Part shown: one piece after another, positions 1-9,743 of the stretch
Position numbering within the stretch: the stretch's first letter is position 1
How the letters are laid out: each line of letters opens with the position of its first letter
NCBI RefSeq assembly: GCF_024124375.1
Contig: NZ_JAMXRZ010000015.1
Coordinates: 1-49,890, forward strand
DNA length: 49,890 bases
Origin: Klenkia sp. PcliD-1-E
GTDB lineage: Bacteria > Actinomycetota > Actinomycetes > Mycobacteriales > Geodermatophilaceae
Reading direction: 5' to 3'
Notes under the pieces: model-generated
The model's input: the letters and a program-made list of their open reading frames with translations, nothing else
What the model was told of the DNA's origin: nothing
Database searches by the model: none
Position numbers and translations under genes: made by a program

Positions 1-669
1 GGCGGCGCGGTCGCGCGGGGCGGCCGCCACGGCGACCAGCGCCACCGCGGCCGCCAGCGCCGCCACGGCGACCGCCCGGATGCCGAGCACGGCCAGCTGC
101 TGGTCGTGCCCGGCCAGGTCGGCCACCCAGCGGAACAGCGCCACCTGCAGCGGGCCGTAGGGGGTCGGCGTCTGCCGCCACATGGGGTCGACCGCGGCGC
201 CGAAGGCGTCGTGCAGCACGGTCGGGTAGGTGCGGTAGGGGTCCAGTCCCAGGGAGGCCAGCCGGCCGATCGCGGCGTAGCTGCCGACGTCCAGGCTGCC
301 GGTCGGTCCGCCCACCAGGAACGGCACCGACGCCCAGGCGCCGAGCGCCCCGACGACGGCGACGTCCCGTCCGCCGGGTGCGGTGCGCGCACGCAGCAGC
401 CGGCGGACCAGCACGGCCCAGCTGGCCAGCCACCCGGCGGTGGCCAGCACGGCGAGGACCCGCCAGCCCAGCTCGCCACCGGGGAGCCGGACCGGCCAGC
501 TGCCCCACCAGTCGGCCAGCCGGACCAGCTGGGTCACCCCGGCCTGGGCGGTGGCCAGCGCCACGACGCCGGGCAGCACCACGCACCCGGTGACCACGAG
601 CACGCCGGCCCGGTCGACCGGGACGGCGGTGCCGACGGCGGCCTGGGTGCGGGAGGCGGACCCGGGCAC
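1..669 (-). CDS. mptB: MptA/B-type alpha-1,6-mannosyltransferase, N-terminal part
   Basis: This is the first 223 codons of a multi-pass membrane glycosyltransferase that runs off the left edge. Reading the complement from a GTG at 669 gives an uninterrupted frame with near-total G/C third positions. It has hydrophobic helices around residues 22-45 and 70-90, then a stretch reading SYAAIGRLASLGLDPY, and later TPTPYGPLQVALFRW. The signatures Y-A-x-x-G-R-L...GLDPY and PYGPL are typical of the MptA/MptB polyprenol-phosphomannose-dependent mannosyltransferases (known family trait), which extend the mannan backbone of lipomannan on the outer face of the membrane. The gene begins 8 bases after the ppm stop, so donor synthesis and donor use look co-transcribed. 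Which of MptA or MptB it is cannot be told from half the protein. An in-frame CTG further upstream is a less likely start. Confidence 0.72.
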   Translation of the reverse strand, partial: MPGSASRTQAAVGTAVPVDRAGVLVVTGCVVLPGVVALATAQAGVTQLVRLADWWGSWPVRLPGGELGWRVLAVLATAGWLASWAVLVRRLLRARTAPGGRDVAVVGALGAWASVPFLVGGPTGSLDVGSYAAIGRLASLGLDPYRTYPTVLHDAFGAAVDPMWRQTPTPYGPLQVALFRWVADLAGHDQQLAVLGIRAVAVAALAAAVALVAVAAAPRDRAA

Positions 670-677
670 GGTCCTGG

Positions 678-1490
678 TCAGGCTGCGCCGTCCAGCTCGA
701 GGCGGGGCAGGCAGCTGCGCGGCGCCGACCCCGGCCGGACCCGCACGGACCCGCGGCGGGCGGCCCGGCGCAGCTGGGCGCCGCGCTCGGTGATCCCCCA
801 GCGGGTCACCCGGACCAGCGACTCGCCCACGACGGCGCCGCTCATCTTCGACGTGCCGCTGGTCCGCTCCACGAAGGTGATCGGCACCTCGACGACGTGC
901 CGGCCCGCCCGCAGGGCCCGCCACGCCAGGTCGATCTGGAAGCAGTAGCCGTGCGAGGCCACCCGGGACAGGTCCAGGTCCTCCAGCACGTGCCGGCGGT
1001 AGGCGCGGTACCCGCCGGTGGCGTCGCGCAGCCGCAGGCCCAGCGCCCAGCGGGTGTACGCGCTGCCGCCCCGGGAGAGCAGGTGGCGGTGCAGGGGCCA
1101 GTTGCGGACCTCGCCGCCGGCCACCCACCGCGACCCGAGGACGACGTCGGCACCGGCGAGGGCGTGCAGCAGGCGGGGCAGCTCCTCGGGCTGGTGGGAG
1201 CCGTCGGCGTCCATCTCGACCAGCACGTCGTACCCGCGCTCCAGGCCCCAGGCGAACCCGGCCAGGTAGGCCGCCCCCAGCCCCTCCTTGCCGCGCCGGT
1301 GCAGCACGTGCACCTGCGGGTCGGACCGGGCCAGCCCGTCGGCGACGTCCCCGGTGCCGTCGGGGCTCGCGTCGTCGACCACGAGGACCTCGGCGCCCGG
1401 GACGGCCGAGCGGACCCGGCGCACGGTGCGCGGGAGGTTCTCCCGCTCGTCGTAGGTGGGGATGAGCACCAGGACGCGGTCGTCGTCCAC
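678..1490 (-). CDS. ppm1: Polyprenol-phosphate mannose synthase (GT2)
   Basis: A 270-residue family 2 glycosyltransferase starting at GTG. It shows the GT2 nucleotide-binding core [12 protein letters not shown] at residues 8-19, DDASPDGT at 39-46, DADGSHQ at 94-100 and GSRW near 119, the hallmarks of dolichol/polyprenol-phosphate mannose synthases. The enzyme transfers mannose from GDP-mannose to a polyprenol phosphate, making the lipid donor for lipoglycan and protein mannosylation. It has no N-terminal acyltransferase (Lnt-like) domain, unlike the fused Ppm1 of M. tuberculosis, and its C-terminus is basic with no membrane helices. The user enzyme (MptB-like) follows 8 bases downstream. The roughly 130 bases upstream contain the fadD terminator and no other gene. 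Confidence 0.88.
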   Translation of the reverse strand: MDDDRVLVLIPTYDERENLPRTVRRVRSAVPGAEVLVVDDASPDGTGDVADGLARSDPQVHVLHRRGKEGLGAAYLAGFAWGLERGYDVLVEMDADGSHQPEELPRLLHALAGADVVLGSRWVAGGEVRNWPLHRHLLSRGGSAYTRWALGLRLRDATGGYRAYRRHVLEDLDLSRVASHGYCFQIDLAWRALRAGRHVVEVPITFVERTSGTSKMSGAVVGESLVRVTRWGITERGAQLRRAARRGSVRVRPGSAPRSCLPRLELDGAA

Positions 1491-1580
1491 AGCTGCCTTC
1501 CGGTCCGGGGGTCAGGGGGCAGCGAAGTGCAGCAGTGCCACCTGGACGGACGGTGTCGGGGAGCTGTGGGTTGGGCGAAC

Positions 1581-1617
1581 GCCGGCGGTGGGCGGGGTGG
1601 TCCCGCCCGCCGCCGGC
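1581..1617 (-). terminator. Hairpin terminator after fadD
   Basis: A 16-bp GC-rich stem (1581-1596 with 1602-1617, one mismatch) closes a 5-base loop, just past the acyl-CoA ligase stop at 1622. There is no clear T-tract, as is common in actinobacterial terminators. The rest of the gap to ppm (1491-1580) shows nothing else. Confidence 0.6.
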
Positions 1618-1621
1618 CCGG

Positions 1622-3265
<1,644 letters not shown>

Positions 3266-3282
3266 CTTCTACCCGTGGGTAG

Positions 3283-4488
3283 CTACCGCAGCAACGTCAG
3301 CGGCAGCCCGGCCAGGCCGCGGATCACGAACTCGGGACGGCGGCGGGCATCCCCGGCCAGCTCGAGCACCGACGTGCGGGCCAGCAGCGCGCCGAAGGAG
3401 GCCTGCAGCTCCACCCGGGCCAGCGGCGCCCCGATGCAGAAGTGCACGCCGGCGCCGAAGGAGATGTGCGGGTTGTCGGTGCGGCCGACGTCGAGGGTGT
3501 CGGGGGCGTCGAACACCGCCGGGTCGTGGTTGCCCGACCCGAGCAGCGCGGCGATCTTCTGCCCCTCCTGCACGGTCACCCCGCCGAGCTCGACGTCGGC
3601 GGTGGCGGTGCGCTCGAACAGCTGCAGCGGCGAGTCGAAGCGCATCAGCTCCTCGATCGCGGTCGGCAGCAGCGAGCGGTCCGCGCGCAGCCGGGCCAGC
3701 TGGTCGGGGTGCTGCAGCAGCGCGAGCAGGCCGTTGCCGGTCACGTTGACGGTGGCCTCGTGGCCGGCGTTGAGCAGCAGGATGCAGGTGGTGACCAGCT
3801 CGTCCTCGGTCAGCCGGTCGCCGTCGGCGTCCCGCGCGGTGACCAGGTGGGTGAGCAGGTCCTCCCCGGGCGCCTGCCGGCGCTGGGCGGCCAGCTCCCG
3901 CAGGTAGGCCACGAACTCCGCCGCGGCGGTCTCGGCGGCGTCCTCGGTCTGCGTCGTCCGGCCGTACTCGTACATCTTCACGATCGCGTTGGACCACGGC
4001 CGAAGCAGCGGCCGGTCGGCCTGCGGCACGCCCAGCAGCTCGGCGATGACCTCGACCGGCAGCTGCTCGGCCATCCCGGTGAACAGGTCCACCGGCTCCC
4101 CGGCGCTCGACCGCTCGACCATGCCGTCGACCAGCGACGCGGCCAGCTCCTCGACCCACGGGCGCAAGCGCTCCACGTGTCCGCGGGCGAAGGCGGCGCT
4201 GATCAGCCGGCGCAGCCGGGTGTGGTCCGGCGGCTCCATCTCCAGGATCGCGTTGCGGTGGATGAGGTTGAACTGGCCGAACCGCTCCGCCGGCTCGCGG
4301 TCGGTCCAGATCCGGCCCAGCGCCCGGGTGCGCAGCACGGCGTTGGCCTCGGCGTGCCCGTAGGCCAGCCACATGCCCAGGCCCTCGTCCCACTGCACCG
4401 GCGCCTGGGCCCGGGCAGCGGCGAAGGCGGGGTAGGGGTCCTCGACGAACGACGGGTCGGTCAGGTCCAGCACCCGACGAGTGTGCAC
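3283..4488 (-). CDS. Cytochrome P450
   Basis: A soluble 401-residue bacterial P450 with GTG start. The haem-binding loop FGAGVHFCIGAPLAR places the proximal cysteine at C351; the ExxR pair is E280/R283; the I-helix reads NAGHEATVN (240-248). At the place of the usual catalytic threonine after the acidic residue there is alanine (A245), followed by T246; P450eryF is a characterised enzyme with alanine there. The length is normal. The acyl-CoA ligase lies 17 bases downstream, and a DUF5926 gene is divergent 23 bases upstream. No ferredoxin or ferredoxin reductase gene is nearby, so its electron donor must be encoded elsewhere. Substrate unknown; lipid or terpenoid is an inference from the partner gene. 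Confidence 0.93.
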   Translation of the reverse strand: MHTRRVLDLTDPSFVEDPYPAFAAARAQAPVQWDEGLGMWLAYGHAEANAVLRTRALGRIWTDREPAERFGQFNLIHRNAILEMEPPDHTRLRRLISAAFARGHVERLRPWVEELAASLVDGMVERSSAGEPVDLFTGMAEQLPVEVIAELLGVPQADRPLLRPWSNAIVKMYEYGRTTQTEDAAETAAAEFVAYLRELAAQRRQAPGEDLLTHLVTARDADGDRLTEDELVTTCILLLNAGHEATVNVTGNGLLALLQHPDQLARLRADRSLLPTAIEELMRFDSPLQLFERTATADVELGGVTVQEGQKIAALLGSGNHDPAVFDAPDTLDVGRTDNPHISFGAGVHFCIGAPLARVELQASFGALLARTSVLELAGDARRRPEFVIRGLAGLPLTLLR

Positions 4489-4511
4489 CGTCCCCGCATA
4501 GGGTCGGGTGC
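4489..4511 (+). promoter_or_regulatory. Compact divergent promoter; leaderless -10 for DUF5926
   Basis: Only 23 bases separate the P450 and DUF5926 start codons. TAGGGT at 4499-4504 fits the actinobacterial -10 consensus TANNNT and ends 7 bases before the ATG at 4512, the spacing expected of a leaderless transcript. On the opposite strand TATGCG (4495-4500) lies 6 bases before the P450 GTG. Any -35 elements would fall inside the neighbouring coding sequences. Confidence 0.5.
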
Positions 4512-5447
4512 ATGGCCCGCACGCAGTCCCAGCGCCGTCCCGCCCCCGCCGCCGCCGACGGGGCGCCCAACCCCAAGGCGCCGTGCCCGTGCGGCTCGGG
4601 CCGCAAGTACAAGCACTGCCACGGCTCGGCCTACGCCCCGGTGGTCACCCGGCCGTTCGAGGGCCTGCCCGGCGAGACCCACTGGGTCGCCCTGCGCGAG
4701 CTGGTGCCGGCGGCCACCGCGGTGCTGACCACGACCGACGGCCGGACGGCGACCCTGGCCAGCGTCCTGCCCGGCGGCGCCCCGGCGCTGGTGCGGGCCA
4801 GCGGCGAGGTGCTCCTCGGCGTCCAGCTGGCCACCTCCTCCGACGACGTCAGCCGCGACCTGGGCACCGCGCTGGCCGCGGCCCTGGAGGCGCCGGCCGG
4901 CAACCCCGTCGACCCGGGCCCGATCGGCGCCGAGGGCTCGGCCGGCCCGCGCCTGCAGGAGCTGCTGGACCCCGCGGCCGACCTCGAGGTCACCGTGCAC
5001 GAGGACTTCGGCTTCTGGCTGGAGGGCACCGGCGCCGGCCCGGCCGCGATGGCGGGCCTGGAGCAGGCCAACGAGGCGATCATCCCGACCGTGCTGCTCG
5101 ACGGCCTCGGCGCCGCCTACTGGTGCCGGCCGGCCACCGACCGGGCGCACCTGCGCTGGGTGCGGCCCGAGCCCGAGGAGCAGCTGCTGGACGCCCTGGC
5201 CCGCCTCGGTGCGGCCGAGGAGCTCACCCTGGGTGCCGGGACCAGGTACGCCGGCGCCTTCCGCGCGCACGGCCTCGTCGTCCCGGTGTGGGACGTGCCG
5301 GCCGACGTCCCGGCGACGGACTGGGCCGGCCCGGCGACCGAGCTGGACCAGCGGCTGACCGCCGCGCTGGCGCGGGACGAGCCGCTGACCGCCGACGAGC
5401 GCCGCTCGCGGGCGGGGCTGCTGTCCCGGCAGGTCACCCTCCGCTGA
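4512..5447 (+). CDS. DUF5926 family protein with SEC-C zinc motif
   Basis: A 311-residue soluble protein. Near the N-terminus PCPCGSGRKYKHCHG supplies a SEC-C type zinc site (C25, C27, C36, H38), the metal-binding tail motif first known from SecA. It is followed by RPFEGLPGETHWVALRELVPAATA, typical of the actinobacterial DUF5926 family. Such proteins are sometimes mislabelled as SecA because of the short zinc motif; no DEAD-motor domain is present here. No function is established. The start ATG is fixed by the TAGGGT promoter 7 bases upstream. Its 3' end overlaps the convergent GGDEF gene by 14 bases. Confidence 0.85.
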   Translation: MARTQSQRRPAPAAADGAPNPKAPCPCGSGRKYKHCHGSAYAPVVTRPFEGLPGETHWVALRELVPAATAVLTTTDGRTATLASVLPGGAPALVRASGEVLLGVQLATSSDDVSRDLGTALAAALEAPAGNPVDPGPIGAEGSAGPRLQELLDPAADLEVTVHEDFGFWLEGTGAGPAAMAGLEQANEAIIPTVLLDGLGAAYWCRPATDRAHLRWVRPEPEEQLLDALARLGAAEELTLGAGTRYAGAFRAHGLVVPVWDVPADVPATDWAGPATELDQRLTAALARDEPLTADERRSRAGLLSRQVTLR

Positions 5448-6537
5448 CCGGCGCGCTCCCCGCCGAGCAGGCCTGGTCGCGGCCGCGGCGCTTGGCCACG
5501 TAGAGCGCCCGGTCCGCGGCAGCGTAGAGGGCGCGGGCGTCGGTGGCGTGCGCCGGCACCTGGGCGACCCCGACGCTGATGGTCAGCGGCAGCTCGGTGC
5601 CGTCCTCCAGCAGCAGCGGGTGCGCGCGGACGGCGGAGACCAGGTCGGCCGCGCGGCGCTCGGCGACCTCGGTCGGGCAGCCAGTGAGCAGCACCGCGAG
5701 CTCGTCGCCGCCCAGCCGGCCGACCACCGCGTCCCCGTCGCGCACGGCGTCGCGCAGCACCCGGCCGAGGTGGCGCAGCGTGTCGTCGCCGACCGGGTGG
5801 CCGTAGCGGTCGTTGACGGCCTTGAACCTGTCGACGTCGACCAGCACCATCGCCGTGCCGCGGACCGGCACCCCTGACAGCTCGCGGGCCACCGCGGCGT
5901 CGAGCACGGGCCGGGTCACCAGGCCGGTCAGCGGGTCGACGGCGGCCTGCTCCCGCAGCCGGGCGACCAGTCGTTCCTGGCGGTTGCCGGCGTGCACGAG
6001 CAGGGCGGTGGCCAGCACCAGGGTGGCGGCCACGAAGACCGCGTCGGGGACCGCGCGGTCCAGCGGCTCCAGGTGCAGCACGAGCACGGCGTTGGCGACC
6101 CCGGAGAAGCCGGCGACCACCCAGGCGGCGGGCGGGCGCAGCTGCGAGGCCGCCCACAGCACGGGCAGGACGGCGAAGACCTGGGCGGCCGCCGAGGTGT
6201 CCGCGGTGATCCAGTTCAGGACGTTCAGCGCGACGGCGCCCAGCAGCGGCACGAGCGCGAGCAACCCGCGCTCGTCCCAGCGGCGGGGGTCGGTGCGCAG
6301 CAGGACGGCGCTGGCGGACACCAGCAGCACGACCATCGTCCAGGAGCCGACGTCGGCGACCCGGGACTGGTCGGCCAGCAAGGCGTACCCGGTCTGGACG
6401 GCGGCCGCGGGCAGCATGACCGCGACCGCCAGCCGGGTGGCCGACCGCGGGTCGCGCGTGCCGGCCCACCGGGCGGCGCGACCGGGGCGGGCCGAGCCGG
6501 TGGCCCGGTCGTCGACGGGCGCGGGGAGGGCGCTCAC
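5434..6537 (-). CDS. Membrane GGDEF-domain protein (probable diguanylate cyclase)
   Basis: A 367-residue protein with about six membrane helices between residues 34 and 182, then a GGDEF domain opening with DPLTGL (201-206) and VDVDRFKAVNDRYGH. The signature is GGDEL (276-280) rather than GGDEF; the residues needed for metal and GTP binding remain. An R-x-x-D pair sits upstream, but it is one residue too far from the signature to occupy the canonical inhibitory I-site. The role is probably c-di-GMP synthesis controlled by the membrane module. The GTG at 6537 is chosen because GGAG lies just upstream; a longer frame to 6810 gives an arginine/proline-rich, unlikely N-terminus. It overlaps the end of DUF5926 by 14 bases. 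Confidence 0.82.
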   Translation of the reverse strand: MSALPAPVDDRATGSARPGRAARWAGTRDPRSATRLAVAVMLPAAAVQTGYALLADQSRVADVGSWTMVVLLVSASAVLLRTDPRRWDERGLLALVPLLGAVALNVLNWITADTSAAAQVFAVLPVLWAASQLRPPAAWVVAGFSGVANAVLVLHLEPLDRAVPDAVFVAATLVLATALLVHAGNRQERLVARLREQAAVDPLTGLVTRPVLDAAVARELSGVPVRGTAMVLVDVDRFKAVNDRYGHPVGDDTLRHLGRVLRDAVRDGDAVVGRLGGDELAVLLTGCPTEVAERRAADLVSAVRAHPLLLEDGTELPLTISVGVAQVPAHATDARALYAAADRALYVAKRRGRDQACSAGSAPVSGG

Positions 6538-6814
6538 GGGTCTCCGGTCTGCGGTGGTCCGGGCGCGGGGTGCTCCCCGGTCGGTGGACGTGCTGTGCGG
6601 TACGGGTCGGCAGCCCGGCGCGCCCGGTTGAGCACCGCGTGCCCGGGGCCACCCGGACGGGTGGGGCGACCGGGACGGGCGGGGGCCCGCTTGGGCCCGG
6701 ATGGCTGCTGCTGTGACCGGCATCGCCGCAGGTCGCGGCCAACGGGGCCGGAACGGGTTGCCGGAGGGCGTCGCCAACGTTACGAGAACGTGACCGCCGG
6801 TTGCGCACAACCTC
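6538..6814. other. Intergenic stretch upstream of the arabinose locus
   Basis: No credible gene. It contains a 7-bp hairpin CCACCCG/CGGGTGG (6649-6664), a GGGCCC-N4-GGGCCC palindrome around 6688-6704, and a dyad ACGTT-N5-AACGT at 6777-6791 about 25 bases before the predicted -35. That dyad could bind an upstream activator of the transporter promoter, but there is no further support for this. Confidence 0.4.
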
Positions 6815-6860
6815 TTGACGGGAGGCTGTTGTTAGCGTTCACAATGTGAGCGCTCGCACA
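6815..6860 (+). promoter_or_regulatory. Promoter with tandem LacI-type operators before the sugar transporter
   Basis: TTGACG at 6815-6820 resembles a -35, and CACAAT at 6840-6845 is a possible -10 with 19-base spacing. Overlapping it are two operator-like sites 15 bases apart: TGTTAGCGTTCACA (6830-6843) matches the perfect palindrome before araB at 12 of 14 positions, and TGTGAGCGCTCGCA (6845-6858) at 11 of 14, with a palindromic GAGCGCTC core. The likely binder is the LacI-family protein encoded at 11032-12069; bound protein would cover the -10 region and repress. Confidence 0.7.
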
Positions 6861-6918
6861 GCTGCGGGCCTGAGCGCCGAGATGTGTCCGGCGGCAGACG
6901 TCTCGTGAAGGAGAACAC

Positions 6919-8076
6919 GTGAGCAAGAAGCTCAGGCTGGCCGCCATCGGCGCGGTCGCGGCCGTCGGCCTCACCGCCTGTGGTGGTGGCGGCGCCGGCA
7001 GCGGTGGCGGCAACGACACCGCCAACGCCAACCCCGAGGACCTCACCATCGGTGTGGCCATGCCCACCCAGACCTCCGAGCGCTGGATCGCCGACGGCAA
7101 CAACGTCAAGTCCCAGCTCGAGGACGCCGGCTACCAGGTCGACCTGCAGTACGCCAACGACGACATCCCCACCCAGTCGCAGCAGATCGACCAGATGATC
7201 ACCGAGGGTGCCGACCTCCTGATCATCGCCGCCATCGACGGCACCGCCCTCTCGGGCCAGCTGCAGGCCGCCGCCGACGCCAACATCCCGGTCATCTCCT
7301 ACGACCGCCTGATCCGCGACAGCGAGAACGTCGACTTCTACGTCACGTTCGACAACTTCGCGGTCGGCCAGGCGCAGGCCACCGCACTGCTGACCGGCCT
7401 GGGCGTGCTCGACGCCGACGGCAACCGCACCGACGCCGCCGGTCCGTTCAACATCGAGCTGTTCGCCGGCTCGCTGGACGACAACAACGCGTTCTTCTTC
7501 TTCAACGGCGCCATGGACGTGCTCCAGCCGCTGATCGACGACGGCACGCTGGTCGTCCCCTCGGGCCAGACCGACATCGAGCAGGCCGCGACGCTGCGCT
7601 GGCAGCAGGAGACCGCCCAGTCGCGCATGGAGACGCTGCTGACCGGTTCCTACAACAACGGCACCGTGCTCAACGGTGTGCTGTCGCCCTACGACGGCAT
7701 CTCCCGCGGCATCATCACCGCCCTGCAGAACGCCGGCTACGGCCCGGCCCTGGCCTCGACCCCGCGCCCGCTGCCGGTCGTGACCGGTCAGGACGCCGAG
7801 ATCGCCTCGGTCAAGCTGATCCAGGACGGCGTGCAGAGCTCGACCATCTTCAAGGACACCCGCAACCTGGCCGAGCAGGCCGTCACGGCTGCCAAGGCGT
7901 TCCTGGAGGGTGACGAGCCCGAGGCCAACGACACCGAGACCTACGACAACGGCGTGAAGGTCGTGCCGTCGTACCTGCTCCCGGTGCAGACGGTCTACGC
8001 CGCCGACATCCAGTCGGTGCTGATCGATTCCGGGTACTACACCCAGGAAGAGGTCGACGCGGGTCAGACCAACTGA
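6919..8076 (+). CDS. chvE: Monosaccharide-binding lipoprotein (ChvE-like ABC component)
   Basis: A 385-residue solute-binding protein of the type 1 periplasmic-binding fold. A short signal peptide ends in the lipobox LTAC with C21 as the lipidation site, followed by a glycine-rich linker (22-35) and the ligand-binding lobes that start with LTIGVAMPTQTSERW. Late motifs such as VVTGQDAEIASVKLI are characteristic of the ChvE/xylose-type family. It captures sugar outside the membrane for the ATPase and permease encoded next. Its place in the ara locus argues for L-arabinose, although ChvE-type proteins often bind several aldoses. It starts at GTG with AAGGAG upstream. An 18-bp RNA stem follows the gene and may keep its message more abundant than the downstream genes. 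Confidence 0.9.
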   Translation: MSKKLRLAAIGAVAAVGLTACGGGGAGSGGGNDTANANPEDLTIGVAMPTQTSERWIADGNNVKSQLEDAGYQVDLQYANDDIPTQSQQIDQMITEGADLLIIAAIDGTALSGQLQAAADANIPVISYDRLIRDSENVDFYVTFDNFAVGQAQATALLTGLGVLDADGNRTDAAGPFNIELFAGSLDDNNAFFFFNGAMDVLQPLIDDGTLVVPSGQTDIEQAATLRWQQETAQSRMETLLTGSYNNGTVLNGVLSPYDGISRGIITALQNAGYGPALASTPRPLPVVTGQDAEIASVKLIQDGVQSSTIFKDTRNLAEQAVTAAKAFLEGDEPEANDTETYDNGVKVVPSYLLPVQTVYAADIQSVLIDSGYYTQEEVDAGQTN

Positions 8077-8089
8077 CCTGCCCCTGAAC

Positions 8090-8128
8090 CCGGCCGGGTC
8101 CGGCAGCTCAGCTGTCGGGCCCGGCCGG
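8090..8128 (+). repeat. Strong RNA hairpin between binding protein and ATPase genes
   Basis: An 18-bp stem with a 3-base loop, broken only by two G-U pairs, begins 13 bases after the binding-protein stop. Stems in this position are known in other binding-protein operons to protect the upstream message or cause partial termination, giving excess binding protein over membrane subunits. That role is inferred here. Confidence 0.65.
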
Positions 8129-8143
8129 CTCCACGCTCCACCT

Positions 8144-8171
8144 GCTCCACCCGCACGGCTCCACCCGCACG
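8144..8171 (+). repeat. Perfect 14-bp tandem duplication
   Basis: GCTCCACCCGCACG occurs twice head to tail in the untranslated stretch before the ATPase gene. It is probably a replication-slippage product; no function is evident. Confidence 0.8.
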
Positions 8172-8204
8172 GCACACAGAACGACGACGAGACGACGGAG
8201 TCCG

Positions 8205-9743
8205 ATGTCCGACCCCATCCTCGAGATGCGCTCCATCACCAAGACCTTCCCCGGCGTCAAGGCGCTGCAGGACGTGACGCTGTCCGTCCAGCGCGGCGAG
8301 GTGCACGCGATCTGCGGCGAGAACGGCGCCGGCAAGTCGACCCTCATGAAGGTGCTCTCCGGGGTCTACCCGGCCGGTGACTACGAGGGCGAGATCGTCT
8401 TCGAGGGCCAGGTCGTGTCCTTCGGCGGCATCCGCGACTCCGAGCACGCCGGGATCGTGATCATCCACCAGGAGCTCGCCCTGGTGCCCTACCTCTCGAT
8501 CGCCGAGAACATCTTCCTGGGCAGCGAGAAGCGCGGGAAGTTCGGCCTCATCGACTGGAACCTGGCCAACGCCGAGGCGACCAAGCTGCTGCAGTCGGTG
8601 GGCCTGCACGAGAACCCCACCACCCCGGTCGGCCAGCTCGGCGTGGGCAAGCAGCAGCTGGTCGAGATCGCCAAGGCGCTGTCCAAGGACGTGAAGCTGC
8701 TCATCCTGGACGAGCCCACCGCTGCGCTCAACGACACCGACTCCGCGCACCTGCTGGGCCTGATCCGCGGTCTGCGCGACCAGGGCATCACCTCGATCAT
8801 CATCTCGCACAAGCTGAACGAGATCGACGCGATCGCCGACCACACCACGATCATCCGCGACGGCCAGACCGTCGAGACGCTGGACATGAGCGACGAGTCG
8901 GTGACCGTCGACCGGATCATCCGCGGCATGGTCGGCCGCGCCCTGGACTCCTACTACCCCGAGCGCGAGTCGCACCCGGGCGAGGAGGTCCTGCGGGTCG
9001 AGGGCTGGACGGTCAAGCACCCCACCCAGGACCGCCTGGTGGTCGACCACGCCAGCTTCGACGTCCGGGCCGGCGAGGTCGTGGGCATCGCCGGGCTGAT
9101 GGGCGCCGGTCGCACCGAGCTGGCGATGAGCATCTTCGGCCGCTCCTACGGCACCTTCGTCGAGGGCAAGCTGTTCATGCACGGCAGGGAGGTCAAGGCG
9201 CGCAGCGTCGCCGAGGCCATCTCCAACGGCATCGCCTACGCCACCGAGGACCGCAAGCGGTACGGGCTGAACCTCATCGACGACATCTCGCGCAACAACT
9301 CCGCGGCCGCGCTGGACAAGCTCTCCAGCCGGGGGTTCGTCAACGCCAACGAGGAGACCAAGGCGGCCGAGGAGGGTCGCCGGGCGATGAACATCAAGGC
9401 CCCGACGGTGAAGTCGATCGTGGGCAAGCTGTCCGGTGGCAACCAGCAGAAGGTCGTGCTGAGCAAGTGGCTGCTCACCGACCCCGACGTGCTGATCCTC
9501 GACGAGCCCACCCGCGGCATCGACGTCGGTGCCAAGTACGAGATCTACACGATCATCAACAAGCTGGTGGCGGCCGGGAAGGCCGTCGTCGTCATCAGCT
9601 CCGAGCTGCCCGAGCTGCTGGGCATCTGCGACCGCGTCTACACCCTCTCGGCCGGCCGGATCACCGGGCAGCTGCCCGTCGCCGACGCCGACCAGGAACG
9701 TCTCATGACCCTCATGACCCAGGAGAAGGAGCTCGTCGGATGA
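8205..9743 (+). CDS. mmsA: Sugar ABC transporter ATPase, duplicated (MmsA/GguA type)
   Basis: A 512-residue protein with two fused ATP-binding cassettes, as in all CUT2 monosaccharide importers. The first half has Walker [10 protein letters not shown] (38-46), signature LGVGKQQ and Walker [12 protein letters not shown]. The second has a degenerate Walker A ([10 protein letters not shown]), an intact signature LSGGNQQ and Walker [13 protein letters not shown]. The asymmetry, with one degenerate nucleotide site, is normal for the family. It powers sugar import together with the permease whose ATG overlaps its stop codon (ATGA), so the two are translationally coupled. Close relatives are the GguA/MmsA proteins that partner ChvE-type binding proteins. 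Confidence 0.95.
   Translation: MSDPILEMRSITKTFPGVKALQDVTLSVQRGEVHAICGENGAGKSTLMKVLSGVYPAGDYEGEIVFEGQVVSFGGIRDSEHAGIVIIHQELALVPYLSIAENIFLGSEKRGKFGLIDWNLANAEATKLLQSVGLHENPTTPVGQLGVGKQQLVEIAKALSKDVKLLILDEPTAALNDTDSAHLLGLIRGLRDQGITSIIISHKLNEIDAIADHTTIIRDGQTVETLDMSDESVTVDRIIRGMVGRALDSYYPERESHPGEEVLRVEGWTVKHPTQDRLVVDHASFDVRAGEVVGIAGLMGAGRTELAMSIFGRSYGTFVEGKLFMHGREVKARSVAEAISNGIAYATEDRKRYGLNLIDDISRNNSAAALDKLSSRGFVNANEETKAAEEGRRAMNIKAPTVKSIVGKLSGGNQQKVVLSKWLLTDPDVLILDEPTRGIDVGAKYEIYTIINKLVAAGKAVVVISSELPELLGICDRVYTLSAGRITGQLPVADADQERLMTLMTQEKELVG

Noticed and set aside
106-948. Long plus-strand open frames over the mptB/ppm region
   Set aside because: They are arginine/glycine/proline-rich shadows; the complementary strand encodes recognisable glycosyltransferases with strong codon bias.
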